DNA from: Saccharopolyspora elongata
GTDB taxonomy: Bacteria; Actinomycetota; Actinomycetes; Mycobacteriales; Pseudonocardiaceae
Assembly: GCF_004348985.1 (NCBI RefSeq)
Contig: NZ_SMKW01000009.1
Span: 89,276-153,275 of the forward strand
Length of the DNA: 64,000 nucleotides
Direction: 5' to 3'
Shown here: in pieces, positions 1-8,101 of the stretch
Position numbering within the stretch: position 1 is the first letter of the stretch
How the letters are laid out: the number at the start of each line of letters is the position of its first letter
The notes under the pieces: model-generated
Databases searched by the model: none
Told to the model about the DNA's origin: nothing
The model's input: the letters and a program-made list of their open reading frames with translations, nothing else
Translations under genes and position numbers: made by a program

Positions 1-1505
1 TCTCCCCCGGCGAGCGTGCTCGCCGGGCGATCCAGCGACAGGTAGTCCAGCCCGACATCGAGCAGGAAACCCAGGCGCGCCTGGGTTTCCGAGAGCACCC
101 GGCCTGCGATCGCGCGTTCGCGGCGGCCGAGCACCAGGCCGCGCAGGAACTCGGCGCAGCCCGCCACAGACAGCGCGGACACCTCGGCGATCGAGCGCTT
201 CCCCAGCGTCTTGTGCTCCAGCGTGACGGCGAGGACTTCCGGTTTCAAGCGGGTGCCCGCGCACTCCGGGCAGGGCACTTCCCGCAGGTAACCCTCGTAC
301 CGCTGGCGCACGTAGTCCGACTCGGTCTGCTCCAAGCGGCGCTCCAGGAACGGAATCACTCCTTCGAAGCGGGCGTAGTAGGACCGCCGTCGGCCGTAGC
401 GGTTGCGGTACTGCACGTGGATCTGGTCGTCGGAGCCGTAGAGCACCGCCTTCTGGACCCTCGCGGGCAGCCGCCGCCACGGGGTGCCCATCGAGAAGCC
501 CCGGGCATCGGCCAAGGAGCTCAGCAGGCGCTGGAAGTACTCGCTGGTCTGACCGCCCTGCCACGGCGCCACGGCACCATCCGCCAGCGACAACTCGGGA
601 TTCGCGATCACCAGTTCCGGGTCGACCTCGCGGTGCACCCCGATCCCGGTGCACACCGGACATGCGCCGTACGGGGAGTTGAAGGAGAAGGACCGCGGCT
701 CGAAGTCCTGCACGCCGATGGGGTGGCCGCGGGAACACGCGAGGTTCTGCGAGAACGACCACTGCCGGTCCCGCGACCGCGGCGGTTGGTCGACGAACTC
801 CACGATCACGACCCCGTCCGCCAGTCCCAGGGCTGCCTCCACCGACTCCGTCAAGCGCTGCCTCGCCCCCGGTTTGACCACGAGCCGGTCGATGACCACT
901 TCGATGGAGTGCTTCTCCTGCTTCTTCAGCTTCGGCACGTCGTCGAGGTGGTGCACCTCGCCGTCCACCGACACCCGCGCATACCCCTGCGAATGCAAGC
1001 GGGCAAACAGTTCCGCGTACTCCCCCTTGCGCCCGCGCACCACCGGCGCCAGCACCTGGAACCGGGTGCGTTCGGGCAGGGCCAGCACCTGGTCGACGAT
1101 CTGTTGCGGGGTCTGCCTGCTGATCCGCTCGCCGCAGACCGGGCAGTGCGGCTCGCCCACGCGGGCGTACAGCAGCCGCAGGTAGTCGTAGACCTCGGTG
1201 ACGGTGCCCACCGTCGACCGCGGGTTGTGGCTGGTGGCCTTCTGATCGATCGACACCGCGGGCGAGAGGCCCTCGATGACTTCCACGTCCGGCTTGTCCA
1301 TCTGGCCCAGGAACTGGCGCGCGTACGCCGACAGCGACTCCACGTATCGGCGCTGGCCTTCCGCGAAGATCGTGTCGAACGCCAGGGAGGACTTCCCGGA
1401 ACCGGACAGACCCGTGAACACGATCAAGCTGTCCCGAGGCAGGTCGACACCCACGCCGCGCAAGTTGTGCTCACGCGCGCCACGCACGACCAAGCGGTCC
1501 GCCAC
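1..1505 (-). CDS. uvrA: UvrA, excinuclease ABC subunit A (N-terminal part, cut by window edge)
   Basis: DNA-damage recognition ATPase of nucleotide excision repair. Read on the minus strand it starts [20 protein letters not shown]-loop GLSGSGKSS lies at residues 32-40 and the UvrA-typical [20 protein letters not shown] follows. The first zinc-binding insert has CSRGH, then EPRSFSFN and CPVC, the C-x3-H form usual in actinobacteria. The last visible codons give the first ABC signature, LAGGE. About 501 residues are visible; UvrA is usually 940-990 residues, so the rest lies to the left. The GTG start is firm because an in-frame TGA sits two codons upstream. No sign of decay in the visible part. 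Confidence 0.96.
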   Translation of the reverse strand, partial: MADRLVVRGAREHNLRGVGVDLPRDSLIVFTGLSGSGKSSLAFDTIFAEGQRRYVESLSAYARQFLGQMDKPDVEVIEGLSPAVSIDQKATSHNPRSTVGTVTEVYDYLRLLYARVGEPHCPVCGERISRQTPQQIVDQVLALPERTRFQVLAPVVRGRKGEYAELFARLHSQGYARVSVDGEVHHLDDVPKLKKQEKHSIEVVIDRLVVKPGARQRLTESVEAALGLADGVVIVEFVDQPPRSRDRQWSFSQNLACSRGHPIGVQDFEPRSFSFNSPYGACPVCTGIGVHREVDPELVIANPELSLADGAVAPWQGGQTSEYFQRLLSSLADARGFSMGTPWRRLPARVQKAVLYGSDDQIHVQYRNRYGRRRSYYARFEGVIPFLERRLEQTESDYVRQRYEGYLREVPCPECAGTRLKPEVLAVTLEHKTLGKRSIAEVSALSVAGCAEFLRGLVLGRRERAIAGRVLSETQARLGFLLDVGLDYLSLDRPASTLAGG

Positions 1506-1922
1506 GGCTCAAGATCCAGACCACGTCAGGACAACACAGCCAGTTTGGCACAGGGCCGCGCCGGGACGCACCGCAGCGGCAGGCCTCGGCCCTCCGGCAA
1601 AGCCCCTGGCCCACCCAGGCCCGAGTGTCCAGTTGGCTGCGCCGATCATCGTTGATCATCCGCGATGGGAAGGGTTGGTGCATATCTGATCTGCGAGGGC
1701 AGCTGGTGGCAGGTCGGGCAAGGAATTGTCGGAAGCGGCGCCGGTTGTGTGGCGATTTACCGACTCATTCACTTGCTGCCGGTGTCCTGGCCCAGAAACC
1801 TGCGTAGCGGCCGCCGCGGCGCAGCCTAGTCGCGGTTCCTCCAGCGCCCTTGGTCAGCGGGCGTACGGCGCTTTGGCCGCCGAAAGCCCTGACCGATCCT
1901 GGCGGGAAGCCCGCACCGCCCC
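1506..1922. other. intergenic stretch upstream of uvrA, no gene seen
   Basis: About 420 bases between the uvrA start and the trxB-like remnant. No reading frame here has a recognisable protein, a good Shine-Dalgarno site or convincing codon use. It should hold the uvrA promoter (reading leftwards), but I could not identify a clear -10/-35 pair or a LexA-type box. The right part may be decayed sequence belonging to the truncated gene that follows. Confidence 0.5.
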
Positions 1923-2036
1923 GGGGAGCTCCGCGCCTCCAAGATCATGCTGGAGCGGGCCCGGGCCAACGAGAAGATCAAGTGGCTGACCAACAAGGCG
2001 GTCACCGAGGTCGTCGGTGACACCACCGTCAGCGGT
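1923..2036 (+). pseudogene. thioredoxin reductase (TrxB) internal fragment
   Basis: One plus-strand frame reads [18 protein letters not shown], then [15 protein letters not shown] and TTVSG. This closely resembles the segment of bacterial thioredoxin reductase just after the NADPH-binding motif (the family pattern is RDxLRASKIMxxRAxxNxKI). Only about 38 residues survive. There is no start, FAD domain or CxxC. The similarity stops exactly where the beta-lactamase stop codon lies on the other strand, so the fragment was probably cut by a rearrangement that brought the two together. Identification is by motif memory, not by search. Confidence 0.65.
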
Positions 2037-2938
2037 CAGATGAGAGTGGCCGCTACATGCGCCGCCGCCTCAGCGATGAGGGCCTGGTCGTATTCGGCAT
2101 CTTTGGTGGCCTTGCTGGACATGATCGCGAGGACGAGTGGCGGGGCGTTCGGGGGCCACACGACGGCGATGTCGTTGAGCGTTCCGTAGTCGCCGGTCCC
2201 GGTCTTGTCGGCCACGGTCCATCCCTGCGGTACGCCGGCCCGGATGCGCTGGGCGCCGGTGGTGTTGCGTTCCAGCAGACCGCGGAGGAAGGCGCGCTTC
2301 TCCGCCGGCAGGGCGTCCCCCAGCACGATCTTCTGGAAAGTGGCGCCGAAGGCTCGGGGGGAAGTGGTGTCGCGGGGGTCTCCCGGGGTGGCTTCCACGA
2401 TGTCCGGCTCGAACCGATCCATCCGCGTGACCGCGTCGCCGAGGCTGCGCGCATACGCGGTCAGCTCGGCCGGCCCGCCGAGATCGCGGAGCAGGAGGTT
2501 GCCGGCCGTGCCGTCGCTGTAGCGGACTGCGGCTTCGCACAGTTCGCGGATCGTCATCCCCGTGTCCACGTGCTGCCCCGTGATGACCGCGCTCTTCATG
2601 AGGTCGGACTCGGTGTAGGTGATGACTTCGTCCAGGTGTGGCAGCGGGTTGCGGTGCAAGACCGCGGCCGCCGCCAACGCCTTGAACGTCGAGCAGAACG
2701 CGAATCGTTCATCCGCCCGGTGGGCAATCGTGGCACCGGTGCCGGTGTCGAGGGCGTACAGCCCCAGGCGTGCGTCGAACTTCCGCTCCAGTTCGACCAG
2801 GCGATCGTTGCTCGGGGCGACGGGAGCGCTGGTCGGCGGCGCGCTCGATCCGGCCGAACCGCACGCCGCTACCACTGGAGCGGTCAGCAGCGCACCCAGG
2901 ATCGTCCGGCGTCCGATGCGGATTTCTCGGTGCTGCAA
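2036..2938 (-). CDS. class A beta-lactamase, Tat-type lipoprotein
   Basis: Serine hydrolase that opens beta-lactam rings outside the membrane; 300 residues, normal family length. The N-terminus [19 protein letters not shown] is a twin-arginine signal followed by a lipobox, so it is probably folded before export and lipid-anchored. Active-site motifs are in order: STFK (nucleophile Ser and Lys), SDG in the 130 loop (SDG instead of SDN, as in Mycobacterium BlaC), an omega-loop [11 protein letters not shown] with the general-base Glu, and KTGTGDYGT. In the omega loop the position usually Asn170 is Val. The TTG start has GGAGAA just upstream. It is flanked by gene fragments on both sides, suggesting acquisition or rearrangement. 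Confidence 0.93.
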   Translation of the reverse strand: MQHREIRIGRRTILGALLTAPVVAACGSAGSSAPPTSAPVAPSNDRLVELERKFDARLGLYALDTGTGATIAHRADERFAFCSTFKALAAAAVLHRNPLPHLDEVITYTESDLMKSAVITGQHVDTGMTIRELCEAAVRYSDGTAGNLLLRDLGGPAELTAYARSLGDAVTRMDRFEPDIVEATPGDPRDTTSPRAFGATFQKIVLGDALPAEKRAFLRGLLERNTTGAQRIRAGVPQGWTVADKTGTGDYGTLNDIAVVWPPNAPPLVLAIMSSKATKDAEYDQALIAEAAAHVAATLI

Positions 2939-3107
2939 CGAAGTTCTCCGTTCAGGTCAACGGCCGGGCGCCCGGCCTGGCAACAATCAATCAGCACTCG
3001 GCGGATCGCGCCAATCCGTGGAACGCCGCTGGCCGATAGCAGTTCGCTATGAGTGCACTTGACGCCCGGTCGCCGAGCCCGGCCTGCGCGAAAAATCCGC
3101 TCACGAC

Positions 3108-3193
3108 CGCCCGTCGCCGAGTTCGGCGCGGCCTTCGACACCGGCGAACCGCGGCGGTACATGTCGGAGTTCCTGAACCGCAAGCGTTCCTGA
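3108..3193 (+). pseudogene. C-terminal tail resembling an enoyl-CoA hydratase
   Basis: A plus-strand frame ends PVAEFGAAFDTGEPRRYMSE followed by FLNRKRS and a stop. The pattern of a short acidic helix, GEPxRxM and a basic FLxRKR end looks like the C-terminus of crotonase-family (enoyl-CoA hydratase) proteins. No upstream catalytic core or start is present, and the preceding sequence does not continue the similarity. It lies between the beta-lactamase promoter region and the 3-prime end of the SWIM gene. The family call is tentative; that it is a remnant tail rather than a whole gene is more secure. Confidence 0.38.
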
Positions 3194-3198
3194 CCTGT

Positions 3199-3975
3199 TC
3201 ACGTTCCTTCGGCGAGCGTCCACGCCCGGTTGCGGGCGTGCTGGCCGGCGGAGACGAGGTGCTGCCAGCTTTCCCGGTCGATGCCCCGGATCTCGCCGAG
3301 CAGCCGCAGCGCCTCCGGCACCCGGCCGTCCGGCCGGTGCGGGTGGACCGCGATCGCGGCCAGGTCGCCGCGCGCGGTGAACAGCGTTTCCGGGTCGAGC
3401 CGGTCGATCGTCGGGCGCTCCGGTTCGGCCGAGCCGGAGCGCGCCGCGCGCAATGCGGCCAGCAGCGGTTCCCGGTCGCGGCCGCGCAGCCTGGTGAGCA
3501 GGAACGGGTCGGCGTCCAGCATCGGGGCCAGCACGTAGTGCACCGCCGCGGCGTGCGCGCACGGCTCGTTCTTGCTGGTGCAGGTGCACGTCGAGCCGAG
3601 TTCGCCGGTTCGCGGGAACAGCGACAGATCGACTTCGCGCAGTGTGTCGTCGACGTCCTCCGGCAGCTCGCCCTGCAGCAGGGCGGCGGCGTGCCGGAGC
3701 TTACCGGCGAGCGCCTCTACGGCCTTTTCCCAATCGGAGTCGGAGAAAACCGGAAGCGTCAGGACGATGTCGTGCGCACGGCCGCGCCCGTGCGCCTGGG
3801 CCCGGATCCGGCCCGGCTCGACGACCAGGTCCTGCACCGCGCCTTTGCGCGCCAGCGATCTTCCGTGGGGTAGGCGCGGGTTGGGGTAGGTGGCGCCGAG
3901 CGACTCCAGCGCGCGCCGCCAGCGCCGTCCCCACCACGTCGCGCCGAAGGATTCCGTCCGCTGCTTGCCGCTCAT
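3199..3975 (-). CDS. SWIM zinc-finger protein
   Basis: 258 residues. The SWIM motif is seen as CTCTSKNEPCAHAAAVHY (CxC...CxH), a zinc-binding fold found in proteins that bind DNA or partner proteins. In actinobacteria this family is habitually encoded next to a SNF2-type helicase, as here, so it probably works with it on chromatin or DNA repair, but the exact role is unknown. The N-terminus MSGKQRTESFGATWWGRRW is typical of the family. The ATG overlaps the stop of a 47-codon frame in the order TCATGA, and GGAGAGG lies upstream. It is the last gene of the operon. Confidence 0.88.
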   Translation of the reverse strand: MSGKQRTESFGATWWGRRWRRALESLGATYPNPRLPHGRSLARKGAVQDLVVEPGRIRAQAHGRGRAHDIVLTLPVFSDSDWEKAVEALAGKLRHAAALLQGELPEDVDDTLREVDLSLFPRTGELGSTCTCTSKNEPCAHAAAVHYVLAPMLDADPFLLTRLRGRDREPLLAALRAARSGSAEPERPTIDRLDPETLFTARGDLAAIAVHPHRPDGRVPEALRLLGEIRGIDRESWQHLVSAGQHARNRAWTLAEGT

Positions 3976-4115
3976 GACTGGTCCGCCTCTCCGCGATTCA
4001 CAGTGGTGGTTGCGTTCAGCCCAATCTCCCGTTGCGTGGTTTCTCGTGGCTGGTTCGCGTCACGGTCCCCTGGGGTGCGGTTGAGGAGGACTGAGGTTGA
4101 CACAGGGCTGCTCAT
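3972..4115 (-). CDS. small overlapping ORF (47 aa) between helicase and SWIM genes
   Basis: A 47-codon frame beginning MSSPVSTSVLLNRTPG and ending GEADQS. It starts at an ATG with GGAGG five bases upstream, overlaps the 19-codon frame by ATGA, and its own TGA overlaps the SWIM ATG the same way. The overlaps would allow a ribosome to pass from the helicase to the SWIM gene by termination-reinitiation. Third-position GC is visibly lower than in neighbouring genes and no domain is recognisable. It may therefore be only a relay frame created by duplication, not a functional protein. Confidence 0.35.
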   Translation of the reverse strand: MSSPVSTSVLLNRTPGDRDANQPRETTQREIGLNATTTVNRGEADQS

Positions 4116-4182
4116 GAGTCCTCCGTATCTTGCGGGCGGATCTCATGAACGGGGAAGCCACTTTCGCTCATGAGTCCTCCGT
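4110..4182 (-). repeat. 17-bp direct repeat carrying SD, stop and start signals (two copies)
   Basis: ACGGAGGACTCATGAGC occurs at 4166-4182 and again at 4110-4126 (minus-strand reading). Each copy provides GGAGG, a TGA stop and an overlapping ATG. The SWIM start (TCATGAGC) carries the last eight bases a third time. Removing one 56-bp unit would leave the helicase end running straight into the next start. The pattern suggests a short tandem duplication at a translational-coupling junction. Confidence 0.85.
4112..4171 (-). CDS. very small overlapping ORF (19 aa), duplicated junction
   Basis: A 19-codon frame, MSESGFPVHEIRPQDTEDS. Its ATG overlaps the helicase stop (TCATGA) and is preceded by GGAGG. 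Its last five codons and stop repeat the end of the helicase gene (TEDS, stop). The frame exists because a 17-bp piece carrying a Shine-Dalgarno site, stop and start is present twice, 56 bp apart. It is probably a by-product of that duplication, though the signals suggest it could be translated. Confidence 0.3.
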   Translation of the reverse strand: MSESGFPVHEIRPQDTEDS

Positions 4183-7026
4183 GGACAGTTCGACGAGTTC
4201 GCGCAGCGCGTCGTCGGTCAGTTCGGCCAGCCATGTCTCGCCGCTGCCGATCACCGCGTCGGCCAGGGCGCGCTTCTGCTCCAGCAGGTCGGCGATCCGC
4301 TCTTCGAGCGTCCCGTGTGCGACCAGCTTGTGGACGTGCACGCGGCGGGACTGGCCGATCCGGTGCGCGCGGTCGGTCGCCTGGTCCTCCACCGCCGGAT
4401 TCCACCACCGGTCGTAGTGCACGACGTGCGTGGCGCGGGTCAGGTTCAGGCCGGTGCCGCCCGCCTTCAGGCTGATGATCAGCAGCGGCGGGGCGGTGTC
4501 GCCGTGCTGGAAGGCGTCCACCATCGCCTGCCGCCGCGCCGTCGAGACGCCGCCGTGCAGGAACGGCACCGCGGGCAGGCCCAGCTCGGCGGCCAGGTGC
4601 TCGGCGAGCAGCTCGCCCATCGCCCGGTACTGGGTGAACACCAGCGCCCGGTCGTCGGCCGCCACCACCTCGGCCAGCATCTCGGTGGCGCGGGTGAGCT
4701 TCCCGGAGCGGCCCGGGAGCGGCCCGGTCTCGCCGAGGAAGTGCGCGGGGTGGTTGCAGATCTGCTTGAGCGCCGTCAGCAGCTTGAGGATGCGCCCGCG
4801 CCGCCCGATGCCGGCGCCCAGGCCGTCGTCGAAGGTTTCCCGCACCGTCTTCCGGTACAGCGCGGCCTGCTCGTCGGTCAGCGTGCAGGTGACCACCGAC
4901 TCGACCTTCGGCGGCAGGTCGGTGGCGACCTCGGTCTTGAGGCGGCGCAGCAGGAACGGCGCGACGACCGAGCGCAGCCGTCGTGCGGCGTCGGCGTCCT
5001 GCCAGCGCTCGACCGGCACCGCGAACCGCTCCTTGAAACGGGGAAAACCGCCCAGCAGGCCGGGATTCGCGAAGTGCATGATCGACCACAGCTCGGCGAG
5101 CCGGTTCTCCACCGGCGTGCCGGTCAGCGCCACCCGGGCGCCCGCGCGCAAGCGGCGGGCGGCCTGCGCGGTCTGCCCGGCGTGGTTCTTGATCTGCTGC
5201 GCCTCGTCCAGCACCACGACCTCCCAGTCCACTTCGGACAGGAGTGCGGCGTCGGTGCGCAGCAGGGGGTAGGTGGTGATCACGACGGAGCCGGGGGCGA
5301 ACGCTCCGGGAGCGGTGGGCCGCCGCGGGCCGTGGTGGCGCACGACCGGCAGCTTCGGGGCGAAGCGGTTGAGTTCGCGCTGCCAGTTGTCGACCACCGA
5401 CGTCGGGCACACCACCAGCTGCGGCCGCGCACCGGCGCGGGCGGCCAGCAGCGTGATGGTCTGCAGCGTCTTGCCGAGCCCCATGTCGTCGGCGAGCACC
5501 GCGCCGAATCCCAGCTCGGCCATGCTCTGCAGCCAGGCCGCGCCGCGCTGCTGGTAGCCGCGCAGCGTCGCGTCGATGCCGGCCAGCCGTGGTTCCCGGG
5601 ACGGCTCGCCGAGCCGCTCGACCAGCGTCCGCAGCCGCCCGCCGGCGGACACCTCGACCTCGCCGAGCTCGGTGGCCCGGCGCCCCTCCAGAACCGCCGC
5701 CAGCGCTTCGGACTCCGACAGCGTGTGCGTTTTGCCAAGCACGGCGCGGACGTTCTTCGCCTCGTACAGGTCGACGCGCACCCAGTGGCCGCGCCAGCGC
5801 ACCAGCGGGCGGCCCGCCGCGATCAGCTCGTCGAGCTCGTCCGCCGTCAACGCCTGGTCGCCGATGGCGGCCTCCCAGCGGAACCGCGCCGAATCCGGGG
5901 AGTGGAGGCGCGCACGCAGGCGGCGCACTCCGGTGAGATCGGTCGGCACGTCGACGGCGATGCCCGCGGCGGTCAGCTCGGCCTCGCCGGTGGCCAGGAA
6001 CTCCGCCGCCTGCGCGACGTCCAGCAGGGCTTCGGTCGGGCACTGCTCGGACAGCGCCGCGTCCAGCGGCGGGAAGATCCGGGCCGCCTCGGCCAGCCCG
6101 CGCACCAGCGAATCCTGCGGCGCGCCGATGGAACCGCCCGGCAGCCGGAGCGTCGCGGAGCCCGCCGACCAGGCGCGCGCGGCCGGAACCGACACCGTCC
6201 GGTCCGCGGCGGCCTGGAGGTGGAAGCTCAGCGCCCACGGCGTGCCGTCGTCGGCGGGCACCTCCAGGCGCAGGCGGAGCCGGCCGCCGAGCGGACCGGC
6301 CGGGCCCGCCGGAAGCGGCCGGGCCCAGGCCAGGACCTCGGACCTGGTCTGCTCGTCGAGCCGCACCGCCGGATCCGGGCCGGTCAGCGCGGTGACCCAC
6401 CTGCCTCCCCAGGAGCCGTTCCCGGCGATCGCGGTGCTCCGCGCGCACGCGTCCGCGACGGCGTCGCCGAAGGCGGCGAGGAGTTCCGCCGCGGTCCAGA
6501 GCGCGTCGCCACGGCGCAGCGCGTGCGCGGCCGGGGGCAGGGCCTCGGCGAGCGCGGCGAGCCGGTCGTCATGGGGGTTGGCCAGGCGCCAGCAAGCGAT
6601 GTCGTCGCGCACCTCGGGTACGAGGTGCCCGGCGGCGACGTGCTCCAGGGCCAGTTTCGCCGCGACGCTCCAGGCGATTAGCGAGTCGCCGGGGCGGCGC
6701 CAACCCGGCCACCGGTCCGGGCTCGGCAGCGCCGCCAGCGGCGCGAGCGCGTCGCAGACCGGGATCAGCACGGCGGGCACGTCGGCCGCCCCGACCCCGC
6801 GCCCGGACGGCAGGACGGTCGGCAGTTCCCCTTGCGCACCAAGGGGAAAGCCGAGCTCGGTCGCCGCCGCGGACGGGTCGTCGGTGCCCCACAGGGCGAG
6901 CTGCCCGGCGGACGGCAGCGGGCCGTGCGGCCGGAAGGTCGCTTGCAGTCGCGCCGGGATGCCGGTTCTTCTGGTGCTTGCCGGAGCGGTAATGGGTGTC
7001 CTCCGTTCAGGCCGGTCGGCGGGCAC
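4168..7026 (-). CDS. SNF2/HepA-family DEAD/DEAH-box helicase
   Basis: Swi2/Snf2 ATPase of 952 residues. Roughly the first 450 residues are a poorly conserved SNF2-associated N-terminal region. The motor then shows ADDMGLGKTLQTITLLAA (Walker A/motif I), CPTSVVDNW (Ia), DEAQQIKN (DExx box), ALTGTPVENRLAELWSI (III), and at the C-terminus HYDRWWNPAVEDQATDR followed by AHRIGQ (V/VI). Such proteins translocate on double-stranded DNA and remodel bound proteins; the bacterial role is probably in transcription or repair. It heads an operon with the SWIM gene. The GTG start at 7026 has GGGGGAC upstream. A better GGAGG lies further in, followed six bases later by ATT and not by a normal start, so the start is uncertain. 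Confidence 0.93.
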   Translation of the reverse strand: MPADRPERRTPITAPASTRRTGIPARLQATFRPHGPLPSAGQLALWGTDDPSAAATELGFPLGAQGELPTVLPSGRGVGAADVPAVLIPVCDALAPLAALPSPDRWPGWRRPGDSLIAWSVAAKLALEHVAAGHLVPEVRDDIACWRLANPHDDRLAALAEALPPAAHALRRGDALWTAAELLAAFGDAVADACARSTAIAGNGSWGGRWVTALTGPDPAVRLDEQTRSEVLAWARPLPAGPAGPLGGRLRLRLEVPADDGTPWALSFHLQAAADRTVSVPAARAWSAGSATLRLPGGSIGAPQDSLVRGLAEAARIFPPLDAALSEQCPTEALLDVAQAAEFLATGEAELTAAGIAVDVPTDLTGVRRLRARLHSPDSARFRWEAAIGDQALTADELDELIAAGRPLVRWRGHWVRVDLYEAKNVRAVLGKTHTLSESEALAAVLEGRRATELGEVEVSAGGRLRTLVERLGEPSREPRLAGIDATLRGYQQRGAAWLQSMAELGFGAVLADDMGLGKTLQTITLLAARAGARPQLVVCPTSVVDNWQRELNRFAPKLPVVRHHGPRRPTAPGAFAPGSVVITTYPLLRTDAALLSEVDWEVVVLDEAQQIKNHAGQTAQAARRLRAGARVALTGTPVENRLAELWSIMHFANPGLLGGFPRFKERFAVPVERWQDADAARRLRSVVAPFLLRRLKTEVATDLPPKVESVVTCTLTDEQAALYRKTVRETFDDGLGAGIGRRGRILKLLTALKQICNHPAHFLGETGPLPGRSGKLTRATEMLAEVVAADDRALVFTQYRAMGELLAEHLAAELGLPAVPFLHGGVSTARRQAMVDAFQHGDTAPPLLIISLKAGGTGLNLTRATHVVHYDRWWNPAVEDQATDRAHRIGQSRRVHVHKLVAHGTLEERIADLLEQKRALADAVIGSGETWLAELTDDALRELVELSTEDS

Positions 7027-7120
7027 AGTTGTCCCCCGACCGCGATGCCACGATTTCCCCGCTGCCGAACAACGGTACCCAAGAATCGTTGTGCTGCCCA
7101 GAAATCCAGCTCAGCGCGCT

Positions 7121-7201
7121 ATTTGACAAATGCCGCGAATCCTGGCCGCGAAGTGATTTGACAAATGCCGCAGATCCTGTCAGCGAAGCGATTTGACAAA
7201 T
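7121..7201. repeat. three ATTTGACAAAT palindromes at exact 35-bp spacing
   Basis: ATTTGACAAAT, an inverted repeat around a central base, lies at 7121-7131, 7156-7166 and 7191-7201. The first two sit in near-identical 35-bp units (about 30 of 35 bases equal); the third keeps only the palindrome. The array is 95-175 bp upstream of the helicase operon start. Regular spacing and dyad symmetry suggest a protein-binding array, perhaps an operator. TTGACA is also a -35 hexamer, but I see no properly spaced -10. Confidence 0.6.
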
Positions 7202-7306
7202 CGCCTCGGATGCCTTCTGAGGAGTTGCTGACCTGCGGTTCCGCTGCTGCGGTGGTGTCGCGGAAAACGTGATTCCGGCCGTTTCTCGAACGGGTCTTTC
7301 GGAGCG

Positions 7307-7426
7307 CTATGCCGATGCGGAAGAACCGGGGACGTCGAAACCGGGGCGGCCGAAGAAGTCGAGCAGTGCCGCCGCGGTTTTCCGCGGCTCGTCCTCGGCG
7401 ATGAAGTGCCCGGCATCGAGCACCGT
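7307..7426 (-). pseudogene. C-terminal tail of an alpha/beta-hydrolase
   Basis: The minus strand reads VLDAGHFIAEDEPRKTAAAL followed by LDFFG and a short tail to a stop. A GHF(I/V)xxExP segment, carrying the catalytic His, and a final helix ending in LxxFF are the hallmark of haloalkane-dehalogenase/epoxide-hydrolase-like proteins. Nothing upstream encodes the nucleophile elbow. At about 7424 the sequence switches without spacer to a PTS membrane domain read on the other strand, so both genes have been cut at the same point. Confidence 0.7.
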
Positions 7427-8051
7427 CGGCGGTCTCGCCGGGTTGCTCGGCGGGCTCGTCGTCCACTTCGCGCTCGCGCCGCTGACCAGCGCGATCGGCG
7501 ATGGTGTCAAGGCCGGCATCGAGGAGCTGGTGGAGTTCAACCCGCTGCTGGCCGGTGCGGTGGCCGGGCTGGTGATGTGGCCGGCGATCATCGGCGGCGT
7601 CTACCACGCGGTGATCCTGCCGCTCGTGCTGGTCGAAATGGGGGAGAAGGGGCACAGCTTCTTCGGCGCCATCGACATGGTGGGCCTGGTGATGGTCAGC
7701 CTCGGGATCACGCTGGCGAACGTGGTGCTGCCGCGCAGCAGCGGCGAGCGCGCGCTGGCGGCCTCGGGTGCGGCGGTCAACTTCGGCTTCGGCACCTTCG
7801 TGGAGGCGGCGTACCCGTTCCTGCTCGCCGACAAGCGGGTCTTCGCGGGCGCGTTGCTGAGCGCGGCGGCGGGTGGCGCGCTGGTGGGCTGGACGGGCTC
7901 GGAAGCGACGGCCTACCTGCCGGCGTTCGTGCCGCCGTTCATCGCGACGAACAAGCTCGGCATGGCCCTGGCGATGCTGGTGGCGTGCGCGTGCGCCTTC
8001 GCGGTGACGGCCTTGGCGAACCTCCACCACCGCCGGAAGCAGCGCGCCTGA
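7401..8051 (+). pseudogene. PTS sugar permease EIIC-like membrane domain, 5-prime truncated
   Basis: From about 7422 the plus strand encodes several hydrophobic segments with the pattern of a glucose/beta-glucoside-type EIIC C-terminal half: NPLLAGAVAGLVMWPAIIGG, then GVYHAVILPLVLVEMGEKGH, and FGFGTFVEAAYPF at the place of the family FGxTEPAIYG loop. It ends RRKQRA. The first half of EIIC and any IIA/IIB domains are missing, and the reading frame begins inside the antisense of the hydrolase tail. An ATG at 7401 is in frame but lacks a Shine-Dalgarno site. Probably non-functional; the sugar cannot be told. Confidence 0.6.
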
Positions 8052-8072
8052 GGCACGTTTCCGGTGGTGCGT

Positions 8073-8092
8073 GCGGTTTCAATTGAAACTGC
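8073..8092. repeat. short palindrome between convergent genes
   Basis: GCGGTTTCAATTGAAACTGC is nearly self-complementary. It resembles the two outer arms of the dispersed palindrome at 16893-16936 joined together with the centre deleted. It lies between the PTS remnant and the Pr6Pr gene, which point at each other. Confidence 0.45.
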
Positions 8093-8101
8093 GCGCGAAG
8101 G

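Noticed and set aside
4112..6448. 778-codon minus-strand frame inside the helicase gene
   Set aside because: Arg/Pro/Ala-rich, no motif, and wholly overlapping the SNF2 motor in another frame. Only its last 19 codons matter, as the micro-ORF.
7121..7201. Possible CRISPR array
   Set aside because: Only three 11-bp dyads, spacers of similar sequence and no cas genes; the units are tandem repeats, not repeat-spacer.
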